DNA of 64,000 bases, from the NCBI GenBank assembly GCA_026119935.1, contig JALRMH010000047.1, positions 62,001 to 126,000 on the forward strand, in the 5' to 3' direction. Shown here in pieces: positions 10,198-22,890 of this stretch. The notes beneath the pieces are model-generated. The model searched no databases. It was not told the DNA's origin and saw only the letters and a program-made list of their open reading frames with translations. The stretch is from Endothia cerciana. Lineage: Eukaryota; Ascomycota; Sordariomycetes; Diaporthales; Cryphonectriaceae. Numbering within the stretch: position 1 is the first letter of the stretch; each line of letters opens with the position of its first letter. The translations under genes were made by a program, and so were the position numbers.

Positions 10198-11088
10198 GTT
10201 GAAAGATGCAGCAGTCTCCGTGCAATGGCTGTGGGCGGAGGAGCAACTGGGGATGAGGCTGTCTCAGACTGCTATAAGTAGAAGGACAACAACTCCTGTA
10301 AATGCTAGAGTATGATAGTCTATTTTGAATACCGGTTCCTAGCCTTGGTCCCCAGCCACATTCCAGGAAGCATTTTTCTGTTTCGCATTGGTTGATGTCG
10401 CATCGATCCATACAAAACGCAAGAGTGGGATAACTGGCCAGATTCCTTGCATCACATAGAAGTTCTACTTTCAACAGTATCGCGGAAACCCAAACCCCCC
10501 TGTTCTGGCCACCCACACACAACGGAAACCAAGGCTCCCCCAGTCCTGACCACTAAGTCCCTCTCGTTCTGCTCTTAAATATTCTCGCCTCCGGATAGCA
10601 AAACCCTGCATAAATTCGCTATTTTGATTTATAATATGCGCCATATCTCCAAATCCCCAATAGTCGAGGGAATTATTTAGCTGCATTGACAATTCGCATC
10701 AGGAAGCTCACAGGCAACTTCACCCCTGTAGATATTCTTTCAGGCTAATGACTTCAATACTGCTGTCTCTACTCCCGTTGCTACTCCCGTTGCTTCTGCT
10801 TTCTGATTCTGCGAAGTTTGTTGCAGCCAATAATGATAAATATATGCTTTGTTTTTGCCATCTGTTTGTTTTGCGCTATTTTCGCTTCTTCTTGTTGACC
10901 CTGTATAAATCTTGGAAATAGAAGCCCCTGAATTCAAATCTGATATATCTAGCCAGATCATCTCCTTCCAATTCTTCCCTAAGCTCAAGCATTACATCTG
11001 CAATAAACTCTACAACACTATCTCACCTGATACATGGCAAGGAAGACTTCATAAGAATACCCATTTCTAAAGTATAGCTGGACACATA
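10198..11088. other. no clear gene; possible decayed minus-strand exon
   Basis: A coding-looking minus-strand stretch lies at about 11030-10875 (VVEFIADVMLELREELEGDD) and ends at TAG. Its 5' side is not open, so it may be an exon or relic. The rest shows nothing I can support. Confidence 0.3.
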
Positions 11089-12579
11089 ATGACTTCTCAC
11101 CAGTATGCATTGATAACTCAAACCCTCTTTCTCAATCATACATTAACATCAGCTAATGCCATCAGTCTGACTGATCAACAATGGCGTCGCCCTTTGGGGC
11201 CTGCAACTCATCGACAAATCCTCCAGTGCCCTTCACTTCTGAGCCGGCTACCCCCGCAAACGAATTCTCTGCATGGACAACAATTGATGATTTATCAGCC
11301 TGGACTGTGGGTTCCCGAACCTGAGCTCACCAGGTTGCTTGAGCCAGGTACTATACCGCTTGATGACCAAAGGGTAATGATACAAGCTTTCAAGACTCAT
11401 GTCTTGGACTTCTATCCAGTAATGCCGGGTCATTTGGTTGACCGATGGGTTACTAACTTCTCAACACCATCTTCCGGCTCGGAGCCAGTCGAAAATGCCA
11501 TTCTCTTCCTCATCTTCGCGCTCAGCTGCAAGGAGATACCCGAAGCTCGGAAATATTTCTGTGTCGCAACATCTTTTTTGGTTGATTCATTATTTCCTCC
11601 ATGCTATACTCTGGTCCTTGCGCAAACACTTACAGGCCTTTCCTACGGACGCTTTGGCATCACGTCGGGGTTGCTTGAGCATTTAGGTGGATCAATCACA
11701 AAATTCCAGATGTTGCCAGGCGATGGTTTTGGTGTGGAGGCACATTTCGCCTATTATTTCCTGGAACGGTAGGCAGTGATTCATATGTTTGCTATCTTAT
11801 TTAAAGCTAATGAATGCTCAGAGAGGTTCTGGCTGAACTTGGTTACATTCCTCGCCTCAGTATGCCACCAATGGAGGACCTAACTGCAAAACTTCAGCTA
11901 CAAGCCAAATTTCGCAATTTACTAGCCGATATCAATTACAAAGCGACCAGTCTCTATGATTTCAACATCGTGCAATCACAGTACGATGAATTGAGACTCT
12001 TGGTTCGGGATTTCGAGGAGCTTTCTCCACACATTCTACCAATTTTCTATGAGATCAAAAGCGTGATTTTTGCGCCATGCATCCTGAGGATACTAAGCAG
12101 TCCTGAGAACGCATTAGAGAACCCGATTACAGAACTGGAGTCAGCTTGGATTTCCGAAGGAATGCGCGCTCTAATGTCTCTATTCTTCTCAAAGAGTCTA
12201 TCTTGGGCTATTAATGTGTTTAGCGCAGCAACAAGGTAAGCGCTCATGATCCACTTGTCTCATTCACCTTGGCTAAAATTAATAGGCGATGGGAAATCAT
12301 GGCGATTGTCTATATAGCAGCAAGCGACCCTAGAATTAAGTCTTTCTGTCTTAGCTTTGAATTTCCCCTTAACTTACCCTACATCCAGGACTTACTACGA
12401 CGGTCCTTTTTCGACTTCCTCAAGCTCCCATATATAGCGAATTCCAATGGATGGGCGGCACATCATATATCACCGGTGTCAAGCGAATAGCAGAGCTCTA
12501 TCCCGAATATCTCCTATCTCTACCAGTATCCTCCTTAGCATTATGGATACTGAGGATAAGTCGCTGCAGTCTCTTATAG
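11089..12579 (+). pseudogene. fungal transcription-factor middle-homology-like protein without zinc cluster
   Basis: Three exons can be traced: 11089-11768, 11822-12235 and 12286 on, with introns 11769-11821 (53 bp; GCTAAT branch site) and 12236-12285 (50 bp). They splice in frame (YYFLER|EVLAELGY and SAATR|RWEIMAI). The text resembles the middle region of Zn2Cys6 regulators (HVLDFYPVMPGHLVDRWV, ILFLIFALSCKEIPEA). No Zn2Cys6 cluster is found upstream. Near 12430 the frame must shift by one base (LKLP to IYSEFQWMGGTSYITG), and it stops at 12577-12579. An alternative start at 11182 in another frame is also coding-like, so the N-terminus is uncertain. As it stands it would lack DNA-binding ability. 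Confidence 0.55.
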
Positions 12580-13555
12580 TATATTGCTCAGACTTCCATA
12601 ATGATCAGGAACCCCTATCTCGTTTCAAACCGCACCCTGCCTCTCCAATACATGGACCATTAGAACCAGTTCCACCAGCTCATTATTCCAAGAGGTGCAT
12701 TTCTACTACGAACAAATTTGTAACAAGGAAGCCGTATGCACCGAGGTCGAAAGATGCACTTTCGGAAGCTCTAGTTCTCGCTCTGTACATAACAATAACA
12801 ATAGATCAGATGTGAAGAAGTTGCCACAGTGCTGTCTGATAACTCTCATCCTAGGTGAGAGCTTTCAAAGCTACTTCTGCTGCATCTTCCTTAGCATTAT
12901 AGAGGTATTTTCCGTGGAACCAGTAGCGCCCGGAGAAGATTAGGCTCCCAACGTTTACCCTGCTAGACCAAGCTGTACGGCTGCCTAACAGAGAATTCGA
13001 GTCAGTTAAATGGAATGTATCGTAGGTATATCTTAGGTGTGTGGAAAAGGGAAGTAGCCTGACCTCGTCTCTCCGAGAAGAAATAGTAGACTGGCTTAGG
13101 TATCTTGTATCTGATGCAGACACCTACGCAAATTTGTCAGTCTTGAATTATGGATAACGCTACGTGTAGGTATAATGATGTGTGTGTAAACTGAGAGGAG
13201 AGACATTCCTGCGAGCTTGTTTTGCCAGTAAGAAGACATCTTGTTTCTCGGAGGTTCCTACATGAAAGACCGTTGTTCAAGCACATTGGGAGATGAGGGG
13301 GGCGGGACTTATAGTGAATAAATGTTCGCTCCCTTTGCATAACATGGGTAGCACTTAGTATCAGTCGGTCTCTCTTTTCCCCGAATGCTAATAATTTGTC
13401 TATACTATCGCTGTAGCTTGGTTTACGAATAATAACGCGGCCACCTACTGCAAGCGAATCTATATCTGATAGGAAGACTAGGCACTTACTCAGTCGCCCT
13501 TGATCTAGAAGCCTAAAGCATCTGTTCGTCTCCGTCTCAGATCCAGCCTAACGCA
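12580..13555. other. intergenic
   Basis: Only short shadow frames; no repeat, RNA gene or domain recognised. Confidence 0.4.
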
Positions 13556-15017
13556 CTACATAACAAGTTTGTTCTGTTTGATCCAATCGTCCGCTTCCTG
13601 TAGAGCCTTCTTGGGCTCCCCCATTCTCTCCAAGATGCAGGACTGAATAGCAGCCGGACTGAAATTCTTGCCGCCTAACTTTCTACCCAACTCCTCGGCC
13701 ATTTCCGCCGTCGCCTCCGGGTTATTCTTGTAAAGGCGGAGAAAGATAGCGGCGACCTGTTCATTTGTCGCTAGACCAAACGAGACCACCCTATCGATAC
13801 GGCCGGGACGGATAAGGGCTTGATCCAGCTTGTCGATGCAATTACTGGTCATGATGACAACGCGGCCCTCGACTGCGGCCACGCCGTCAATTAGGTTCAG
13901 TAGGCTGGCGAGCGTAAGGCAATTGCTGCCCTCGTTCTTCTCGTGACCCCCTTCGACTCCAGATGGTAAATTCTCGGCAGATATGGTGTCAACGATGTTG
14001 CGTGAGCCTAGCCCAGCCGCATCTATATCCTCTAGTAGTACAATGCAGTAAATCGGTAGTTTATCGAATAGCATAGCTAAAGAGTCGTCGCTGATAGGTT
14101 TACCACGTATGTTGAAGATGTAGATTGGCAAGTGAAAAAAGCTCGCTAAGGCACGCACTAAACTTGATTTGCCAGTACCCGGTGGGCCTTCGAACATATA
14201 GCCTCGTCGATAGGGCACGGCTCGAATGGTATACCAAGATTGGTTCCGAAGAAAGGTATTGAGGTCATCTCGAATTCCGTGTCTGAGGTCTTGGTCCATG
14301 TCGACTGTATCGAGCGGCCGCAGCGGAATATCTGAGGCATGCATCCAACACAGACCACTGTCACTGCGTCTGTAGATAGAGATTATATCCTTATTGGACG
14401 AATTGTGCAGCGCTACAGCATCCTCGACCAGATCCCAAAGAACTTGGGGATCACGCCCGTAACAGCTGAGTTTTAGGGTGGTGCGCTGAAGTTCGTCGTC
14501 CCTTGGCGGCCCAAAAGAGATGACATTGCTGGAGTCTTTTTTGAGAAGCCGTCTAAAAGAGATCCGACAGCCCTTATAGGTGATCCAGTGCGTATCATCC
14601 CCAGGCGTCCATTTTATATTCCATTGTGCTCTAGCGAAGTTGGCATATCCATCTTTGACAGGAACGTCGCCGCGCGTCTTTTCTTGTTGGACGCTTCGCA
14701 CCTTCAATTCTCTCCAGTTATTCATCTTGGACTTGCTGACCAAGAATTCTGACACCGGAGAGAAGGCCTCATCGTAGCCTGAAATCGTCACATGGCTCAT
14801 CCACTCATGAGAGAGAGAGCCAATATTGGACAAATGTAAATGCCGGATAGCAGTATGAGAGAGTTGAAAAGAGTGCCCAACAAGGTAGAAGGAGGGCTAT
14901 AAGCTTCGCAATGTCGATTCCAATCATATCGACGATGTTCTCGGCGATGCTTTGGAACGGAGCAAATTGACTGCCAAAAGGGGCAAACAACGCTTCCAGG
15001 CTCGGGATTGCTGCCAT
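13556..15017 (-). CDS. BCS1-like mitochondrial-type AAA ATPase, with one probable frameshift
   Basis: The main frame (14833-13556) contains the BCS1 N-terminal region and an AAA module: Walker A GPPGTGKSS (residues 216-224 of the frame), Walker B IVLLEDID (264-271), sensor block VVIMTSN and the RPGRIDR arginine-finger region (342-348). BCS1 proteins are inner-membrane ATPases that translocate a folded Rieske protein; many fungal paralogues have unknown roles. The likely N-terminus is the frame starting with ATG at 15017, which has a membrane-type segment (KLIALLLPCWALFSTL); it must shift by one base near 14853-14866, in a CT-repeat, to meet the main frame. The track of the main frame starts at TTG, and its first ATG is at about 14800. 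Either a real frameshift or a sequence error explains this; the ATPase core itself is intact. Confidence 0.8.
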
Positions 15018-17118
15018 GTCGAATCAATAGTCAAGGGGGAAGAGAAGAGGTCGACAGGATTGAAACGAGGTAAGGCGAGATAAAGTGTGTACTTGTTGCC
15101 ACTGTATAGAAAAGTTGGATAAGATGGGATTCATAAATGAAGAAGACTGCCGGTACTTCGCGTTCAAAGTTTTCTTCGCATACGTAAATTATAGGGCCTG
15201 AGAGCTTTTGTAACGGAGCGTGTGTCCCTTCAGACCCCAGGTCACTGTCAGTCTCGGGCCGGTTAAGTGACTCAGGGATCAAAACACAGGACCTCTACCG
15301 CCCGAGGCAAAATCAGAAGACAGCGAAGCACGTTGGTTGGCAAGTCGATGCGGGAGCTACTGGCCATGGTTTGCCTATAATTATTTTAACCACCGTGCAA
15401 GAATGAGGCTGGCGGAATTCCAGCCTCCTCCCAGCAAATGGACTTGGGATCATGCTATGATGCGGTGGATGTTATCTCTGGTCAGGTCCTGTGGAGCTTT
15501 CCCGGCCCACCGGTACATGTGAAGCAAAGCCAATGGAGAGTGACAGTTGCCCATCTGGGATGCCCCGAAGTACCAAAGATACGTACCTCCTCATGCCGAT
15601 TGGCTGTCGCATTCTCTGGGCTGGGGTACCGTGAGACTTGCTACTACCTCTGTATCAGGGTGCAATTTCGCCGCCACACAAGACGGAGGGGACGCTATAT
15701 ACCATACATGCCTCTCGGAAATCTTTTCGTGGCCACGAACGCTTTTCAAGAAGGCCGGAGATTGCCTTGCTGTGGATACGCTTTAACGGGAAATGCTTCA
15801 ATGAGTCATACATATATAATAGGCTTGGTTAAATGTTAAGACTGAAGCGCATAATCCTGGAAATCCGCGCTCGGTTGGAACCAAGGTCTTATCTTCAAAT
15901 GGATCAAACTAGACATTATCGCGATTTACGGCCCTCACCATCCTAGGCACATTTCTAGGCGTCTTTCAGTTCTTCTAAGCATTCGCTAGTCAGATGGTAC
16001 ACTCGGCCTTTCACAGCTTCGGCATTGACCGACGTAAGAGATAAACTTAATTGGGAGGTCCTCAACTGAGTTTGCAGATGGGCTATATATCGTTTTGTTA
16101 AGATGGTGTGTGAGTCATTCTTTCGTTGCAAAAGAGCATGCCCTAAGCATTTTAGTTTATTGGCAATCATCCAAGGCAGGCCTGGATGGATTGCCACGGA
16201 GTGTTCTGCCCGGGACTGCGTGCGGTCTCCAGAATAATGGATCAAAGGAGTCATTAATTATCCAGTCAGGTAAGGAAGTACCTTAAGAGAAGAGAAAGGT
16301 AGCACAGTCTCAAGTACGGAATTCTCCTTTTTATACCCATGCAGCCGGCAGTTATATCCGCCTGAAAGCATTTGAGCTCTCGTTCCTACACACCCTGGAG
16401 CTTTGCGAGGCTTGGTGGATGAGCAGAGGTCTAGTAAGAGAAAGGAAGCTATTCCCGTTCCTTTTTAAGCTGCGCTGTATACAGAGTTTTGCCTGAAAAA
16501 GATGAAATCAGATATGACCACTTCGGATCCTTGCACTTGGCCTTGATTGCCTCGATCCAGCCTTTGCCTGGAGCTTGGAAACCTTCCTTTACAAAAGCCG
16601 GGGCTGCGAAGCTAACAATAGCAGCAGAAGTAATTATAATCAAGTCCTCTAAATTGCATGATCAAAATGTTGCCAAAATGTCAAAGTTTATCCAGCAATT
16701 CTAAGAGAATAATTTGTAATTTTCCTCTCTTTTTTGAGTCAGTGAAAAATATTAAGAATACTGCAATGCTCTTTAGGCTGCACCCTCTCTAGCATCGTTG
16801 AGACACTCTCTATTATGCCATTTTCGTACCCTACAACACTTTGCTAATAGATACCATATACTGTTCATAATTACCGCGGTCTATGCCAAGAGATTGCAGA
16901 TTAGTCTCTTATTACGAATACAGAATCTAAGAGCTTTGTCGCCTATGCTGAGAATCACTACTCCATTTCACAAGTGTTGTCAATTTGCACAGGACGCAAG
17001 AGTAAATAGGAAAACGGATAGCTTTTAAGCTATATAACTAAACTTCATTTGCAGAGTATCAACACGATTTGCAAGGTAGCATAGCTAGAAGCGGTTATTT
17101 GCGAAATACTCTATACAA
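15018..17118. other. long gene-poor stretch
   Basis: Several short frames on both strands, none recognised. The only one worth noting is the small secreted-like frame at 16449-16680 listed separately. AT-rich towards 16700-17100. Confidence 0.4.
16449..16668 (-). pseudogene. small secreted-protein-like frame with a shifted start
   Basis: The frame beginning with TTG at 16643 encodes a hydrophobic start (IIITSAAIVSFAAPAFV) and a 45-residue polar tail with one Cys. About 20 bp upstream an ATG opens MQFRG in another frame; one base less would give a signal peptide of the form MQFRG-LIIITSAAIVSFAAPA. I infer a former secreted peptide gene. No family is recognised and an unannotated short intron cannot be excluded. 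Confidence 0.25.
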
Positions 17119-20100
17119 CTATAAAGCTGGCATTTCCACAGATTTACAGATGAGTTTCTCGAACGCCTCGCGCAGCGACTCGTTATAATCTCTTCGGAGA
17201 CATAATGCGAGTCGGCTCTCATCCAGCTTTCCCTTGTCCGGCATAAAAGAACAGCATAGTGCGAGAATCAATATCGTACGCAGGTTCGCATACCGAGCTA
17301 TCATAGGCAATAAACAGCTATCGTAGCGCTTGTTGATTTGTTTGCCTAGAAAAAGTCTGAGGACCTCGCTGTTGTACGTGATAGCCGTCATGAACGCTGT
17401 GTAACCGTTGCTCAACTGGTCAATATCAGCGCCATGGTTGAGTATGATGGCTGCACATTTGAAATTCCGCGATATTGCAGCCGACTGCAGTGCTGTCCGA
17501 CCTTCCGGGTTGACTGCGTTAAGCTTGGCTCCATGTTTGATAAGCAGCTCGACCATCTCAACACGACCACCTAAGCTGGCCGATATGATCGGGCTGCTGC
17601 GAAATGAACCTGTCGGAAACTCGGGATTGGGGGACGCACCGGCTTCGAGGATGATGCGGAGGGCATCAACATTATGGCTATCGACTGCGTGTAGGACTGT
17701 TGTACGGCCTGTGATATCTGTGTTGTTCGGGTTGGAACCATGTTCGAGCAACAACTTCATCTCGTCTAACTGAGCCCGAGCTGTAGCCTAGTCGAGGGCG
17801 GTGCGCCCTCGAGCGTCCATTTCAGTACCGGCAGAAGCATTCTCTGACAGCTCCTCCATAAGCAGTTTTTTGCACATCCCAAAGATAACCTGGTGGATTC
17901 GAGGGAATTTCTGCTGGTCAAACCAGTCCTCGTCTTGCCGGTCTGTAATGCAACGGAGGGCCTGCTGCTCTATATCGCTGCATTTATTGCGAAATCGAAA
18001 ATCCTATATATTCTCGTACGATCTATGTTAGAATTAGCCGTCAGCCTTTGGAATATTGTTTCAGTGTACGCTTACACATCATCCACCTGCGCCCCTTGGT
18101 CCAGCAGAAACTGAACAGTCTTATAGTTGTGCATTCCGCTATATAGCGCCCACTGATATTATCGTCAGTTGTTCTGCAGCAAATTCTAAAGAATTTCAAA
18201 GAAAAAAAAGAGGCACAAGGGCTTACTCTTATCAAGCTATACTCTCGAGTATAGCTTACATCATATGGAGATGCTTGTCCTGTTTCAAACAAGTACTTCA
18301 GGCTGTCAATATCCCCCTTCATTGCGAATGCAATCGACTGAGATGTGTCCGGAACTCTTCTCGGGAGCGTAAGTTGGAGTCGAGGACTCGGGTCGAGGAA
18401 AGGCGCTGTGGAAATGTGCCCGGCAGATTGAAGAGATGCGAGAGTCGAGGATGTTTCGGACGAAGCTCGTCCAATCTTGCTGGCTGGAACTATCAGCCGC
18501 TTGGAAGCCAAGCTTTTGGCGTGTGTGAAGAGCTTGCAGATGTCCTCATCGCAAAAATCGCACTGCTTTCTGACATAATCAGACTGCGTTGACCCACGGT
18601 CAAATGCACTGCCGATATCATTTCCAGCGTCGAGCCGAATCGTGAGCATGTGGAGGAGGGTGTCGTCAGGCAAGCATAACAAATTTTCTAAGCTCATAAA
18701 CTGCCAAATAAAATCTCGGCGCCCCAAAATGCAGGCTCGAAATGCTCGGCCAACCTTTGCCAAGACTTGGGCAACTGGATTTTTGCGCAAAAGCTTGCAA
18801 AGCTGTTCAAGGTATGTGGATGTTGCATGTCGCACAAAATCTCGGTGGGTGAAAGAAGGGCCGGAAGGTATGAAGAATAAATAATCGCCGATACTCTGTA
18901 ATTTGCGCATTTCTGAAATCCAGTGCTTCCATGATCGTGGCTGTTGCTTTATGTTTAGCTTAGAAGTGATTTGGTTGAGTATAGATTCTGTGAATCTAGG
19001 ATCCTTGGCAGTCTTTTCCGCGCCGGTTATAGCGCGGGCTTCTTTCACCATGTGTTCAAGGACTTGGATCTTCAAAACGACGGCCGCTATTTTGCTAAAT
19101 CCTGATCGGGTCTCCCATTGTCCAGCAAGATTGAAAAGCTCAGCTGCCCGCTGGGTCCAATCATTCGAGCACTGAATTTTTGGAAGTTCTGGATCACATC
19201 GATAAGCGACTATGTAGCGCCTGAATTGTTTCGTAGCATCGGGGCTCGTCCATTCTTGAAGAAAGGTTTCGGGATAAGATAGGGTGGTCTCCCGCTTTGA
19301 TAATTGCTTGGCTGACTCTGTGTCTGAAGCGTCGTCCTGGATATGGGTTGACGCAAACCGTTCCTGAGATATCATCGCTTGATTGGCCGTACGCACTTTT
19401 TTGAGCCTGTTTCTCGATCTTGCGGGTGGGGTTCGCTTTGGTGAAGAGGCTAGGAGGCGATCGTGAATTGCTTCTGATTCGCCAGACTGCAATGGGCTTG
19501 CCATAGGCGCGAAACGTGCTGGATCGAACTGGCCATGGGTGGGCTTTGAAAGAGGCGTTCCACTGGCAGGACATATATCGAGACGCGATATGTGAGAGTC
19601 GGTAGTAGCGACCGATTCAGGCTGCGTATGTCGAACAGTCACAAGAGTCTGCTCTGACTGCCTGCCGGAAGGCAAGGACTGTGAAGGTACGGCCGGAAGT
19701 GTCTGGGTAGCCAAATCCTGCTTGTTTTCCCCAAGCCACGATTTCAATAATCGCTGTAGGAAGAATAGTCGAAGTGATACCTCGTTGCGTGAACCTGCAT
19801 CTATCTCAAAGTAACATCGCATAGCCTCAACACATCGGAATGCACAGCAATTTCCGCTGTAATCGCCAAGCTAATAAATAATCAGCAGACTGTTTGGCAG
19901 ATATCCCGGGTTTCTTACTTCAAGTCTAGACCCCCTAAGATCAAGTTGTAGCATTTTCTCGTACTCGGCCTTCAATGTCTGGTGCTTCGCATGGTCCATA
20001 CCCCAAGTCGTGATGGTCTGGTTTTGCTTGTTGATAATCGCAATCACGAAGTGATTCTTCTCGTTTTCAACGGTGGACAGCTGGTTCTCGTGATTAACAC

Positions 20101-20899
20101 ATTCGGGAAACACGATACCAGCACATGTATCTGGCAGCTTGCCAGCCCTCGCAGGTGGAGTTCCCAATGAGTACTGAGACGGTAGATCCAACCGCAAGAG
20201 TTCGTTCAAAACTGCCGCGCTGACAAATTGGCCACATCGGAAATGTTCGATTTTCTTCTGATCAGGAAACATTGTTCTTCCGAACTGGACCAATTTCTCG
20301 AGCTTTTCCGATTCAGAGCCTGACAAGTCTGGTAAAGCAACCTTTGGCCCTACACCTGACGCAGGCAACAAGTCGACATCGACTGGTGCGATAGCAGGAG
20401 ACTCATCTGCTTTGGTCTTGCGAGAAATCTGCGAAAGTGCAAAATGATCTGGACTGTTGTTGAGACTGGATGATGGTGACAAGGCTTCCAAACCTTCTCC
20501 AGACCCGCTGCCCTTGCTGTTCGCCCATTGTTTACTCCTAGCATTCGACTGCTTGGTCTCCTGAATACCTCCTCGCAGAGGAGCCTCAGGGAGGCGAGTG
20601 CGTGCGTGCCCATTTTGTCGAGCTTTGAGAGTGTTCAATGCTGCAACGAGTGCCTCAATTTCGCGGGTAATGTTTGACCAGGCCTCATTGTTGGGTATGC
20701 TCTCCTCCGCTGATAGTTTGATTTCTGCCGCTAACGATCTGAGGGCCCCCTGCAGTTCCGTCTTCTGTCTGATCGGGCGATTTGCATCCTTGAACTTTCC
20801 GTCTTTCAAGTGGGAAAGGAATACTAGTACTTCAGTGGGAGCGTCTGCCAGATCTTCCTGTTCGATGTTCAAGCCACCCTTAGGTAGCTTAAAGGACAT
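17119..20899 (-). pseudogene. Ulp1-like (C48) peptidase fused to ankyrin repeats, one internal stop
   Basis: Four exons in phase 0: 20899-19919, 19870-18227, 18152-18078 and 18003-17119, with introns of 48, 74 and 74 bp, giving about 1194 residues. The end of exon 1 and start of exon 2 resemble a Ulp1/C48 fold: GQFVSAAVLNELLRL, NHFVIAIINK (His), TTWGMDHAK (Asp) and, across the splice, GDYSGNCCAFRC (Cys). C48 enzymes cleave SUMO or related tags. A long helical region follows, then ankyrin units from about 18330 (SIAFAMKGDIDSLKYLFETG; WALYSGMHNYKTVQFLL; GRTTVLHAVD; GRVEMVELLIKHGAKLNA). A TAG at 17790-17788 replaces an expected Trp (LD*ATARAQ), a C-to-T change in a CpA context on the plus strand, typical of RIP. 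The usual catalytic-loop Gln is not obvious, so activity is uncertain. First ATG in frame is at 20899; the frame is open a little further upstream. Confidence 0.6.
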
Positions 20900-20923
20900 T
20901 ACGGCAATGCACTTCAAGGCCAC

Positions 20924-21765
20924 CTGTGCTGCGCTCTCTCTTTGTTGAAGGTATTTCTCCGTGAGAGTTTTTGCTGTGTCGGAGTGTCAGATCGGAGGCA
21001 GGCTCTTTGTAGAGCATCACAAAGTGATGGAACGAGGCGAGGAAAGACGGGCTGCGCAACTGTGACTTATGTAAGCTGGGTGAGTTGGAAATCTCTAGCT
21101 ATATATACCAAAGGCTATGTATATGGTAAGCAATTGCAGGGTTGGCACGGATCAAAAGTCGGACGCTCTACCCCCTCTGGATCTGGACTCAGTTCAATTG
21201 CTTCATCTTATACATTTCGCAGGAGGAATCGTTCCAGATTGCTTGTTCTACATTGCAGCTGCCTGGACAGAAGCAGGAGAAACAGATTCAGTTGACATAC
21301 CCGTTCCTGACTTTATAAAATACAAGGAACGGAGAGAAGCCGAACATAGCGCAACTCCTTCACCACTCCTGCTTAATTGTCTCTGAGTCTGACGATCGCG
21401 GTGGAGGCCTCATGATCAATCCGCAATATTCTGCATGTCTGGGCAAAGGGGCAAGTGAGGGCGCAACCTATTGGCGGAGAACATTACTAGCAGTCCTTTG
21501 CAGGGCTTTCCTGAGATAGCCTTATATTGCAGCAAGGTACGAAACCACCATTCATTAAATCTGGTACCTTCAAAGGACGCTGATCTCTAATACGTCTTAG
21601 CTCATCTCATTGCAAAATCCTCCTGCCGACTCTTTATAACATTTTATCTTATCTTCCTAAGGATTGCAGCCTATTTTAACTATATCTTTTCAAAGTCTGC
21701 CTCTCAGCCTTATATTTCGGAACTCTAGCCTGGAAATTTATAATATTAGGATACGCTACTAGGCT
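20924..21765. other. intergenic / decayed
   Basis: The 5' flank of the Ulp1-ankyrin gene. Short frames only. From about 21600 a frame in register with the TPR pseudogene looks weakly coding but contains a TAA. Confidence 0.35.
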
Positions 21766-21769
21766 CAGC

Positions 21770-22836
21770 TCCGGTGACTCTCTAGGGACAAGGAGGATCC
21801 GCTTACGAACCTGCATGCTAAACAGGCTGGTGCTTAAAGAAGTCACCTTCAGCGATGATCACTTACTAAGACCTAGTGATCCCTGCTCGAATGCCTATTA
21901 TAGGGAGTAAATTCTGTTTGAGATGCAGAGTCTGCTCGATCGCGATGCATCCGTTGAGACTTTAGAGAATCACTTCAAAAGATTTACCTCTGTATAGAAT
22001 TCAGCGCAAGAAATGCAAGTTCAGCTCCAAGGGCAGGAGATCATTGCGAGAGCCATCCGGTTTCAAGGCTTATTCAGCCGGGCTAAAGGCCTGTACTTTC
22101 AGATCCTGAACGCTCATTCTCGAAGCTCGATACCCGCGCGCTTCATGGCTTCTTACATCGAGATTCTCTGTGAACTGGGTGAAACGGAGCTCGCCCTGGA
22201 TATGCTCCACGCGGAGTTCGATAATTGGCTGAATGATCCGGGAAGGCGCCTGGAAATAACGGGTGGTCACGTCCATCTCGCGAAAGCACTCTGGGCCCTC
22301 TATCATGGGGAAATAGACCAGGACTCGAGACACTCGTTAGATGAGGCGAGAAGAATCTACCTGCGTCAGCGGAATATTCTTGATCGCCGTCGAGTTAAGT
22401 CACCACTCACTAAGACTAGAAAGGAAAATTACTTCATTGCATGCGCTGGTGCAGCAATAGCAGCACATGCTTTAGTCCTAGACCAGATTGCATAAAAGGG
22501 CTAGACCCCTCTTGATGATTTAATGGAAGCCCTGAACTCTTGGAAAGCCGCTGAGGCTGCTGCTAAAAACTGTTGGAAAGAGCCTGGCCATTCTGAGATG
22601 CTCACACTTTATCAGAGTAAGCTTGCATATGACTTGAGACATAAGGATGCTAACGACTTAAGGCATACTGCTGCAGTCATCTTCCGGTCGACAGGTCGAA
22701 AGTTTTGGTATGTTACGCATGGAACAATTTAGTTTCAGACCTTGGAACGTCTTGCAGAAAGATGTAGTCGACTAAGGATGTTTTTTAAAGACAAGGTATC
22801 CGACAAGGATACGAGTATGATAGGTGCCAGCCATTA
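21770..22836 (+). pseudogene. TPR-like protein gene inactivated by nonsense changes
   Basis: A single reading frame with no frameshift is interrupted at TAA 21908, TAG 21995, TAA 22493, TAG 22502 and TAG 22730, then ends at TAA about 22836. Several stops stand where the context suggests Trp or Gln (RFTSV*NSAQE, KG*TPLDDL, TI*FQTLERL). The text has helical tetratricopeptide-like character (FSRAKGLYFQIL, ARFMASYIEILCELGETELA, GHVHLAKALWALYHG). It resembles the C-terminal helical repeats of large fungal multidomain proteins, but no other domain remains. All stops can be explained by C-to-T or G-to-A changes. Confidence 0.55.
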
Positions 22837-22890
22837 ACCCGAATAGCCACCGCCCTCGAGGATACATAGTATATAGAAGCTATCTACATC

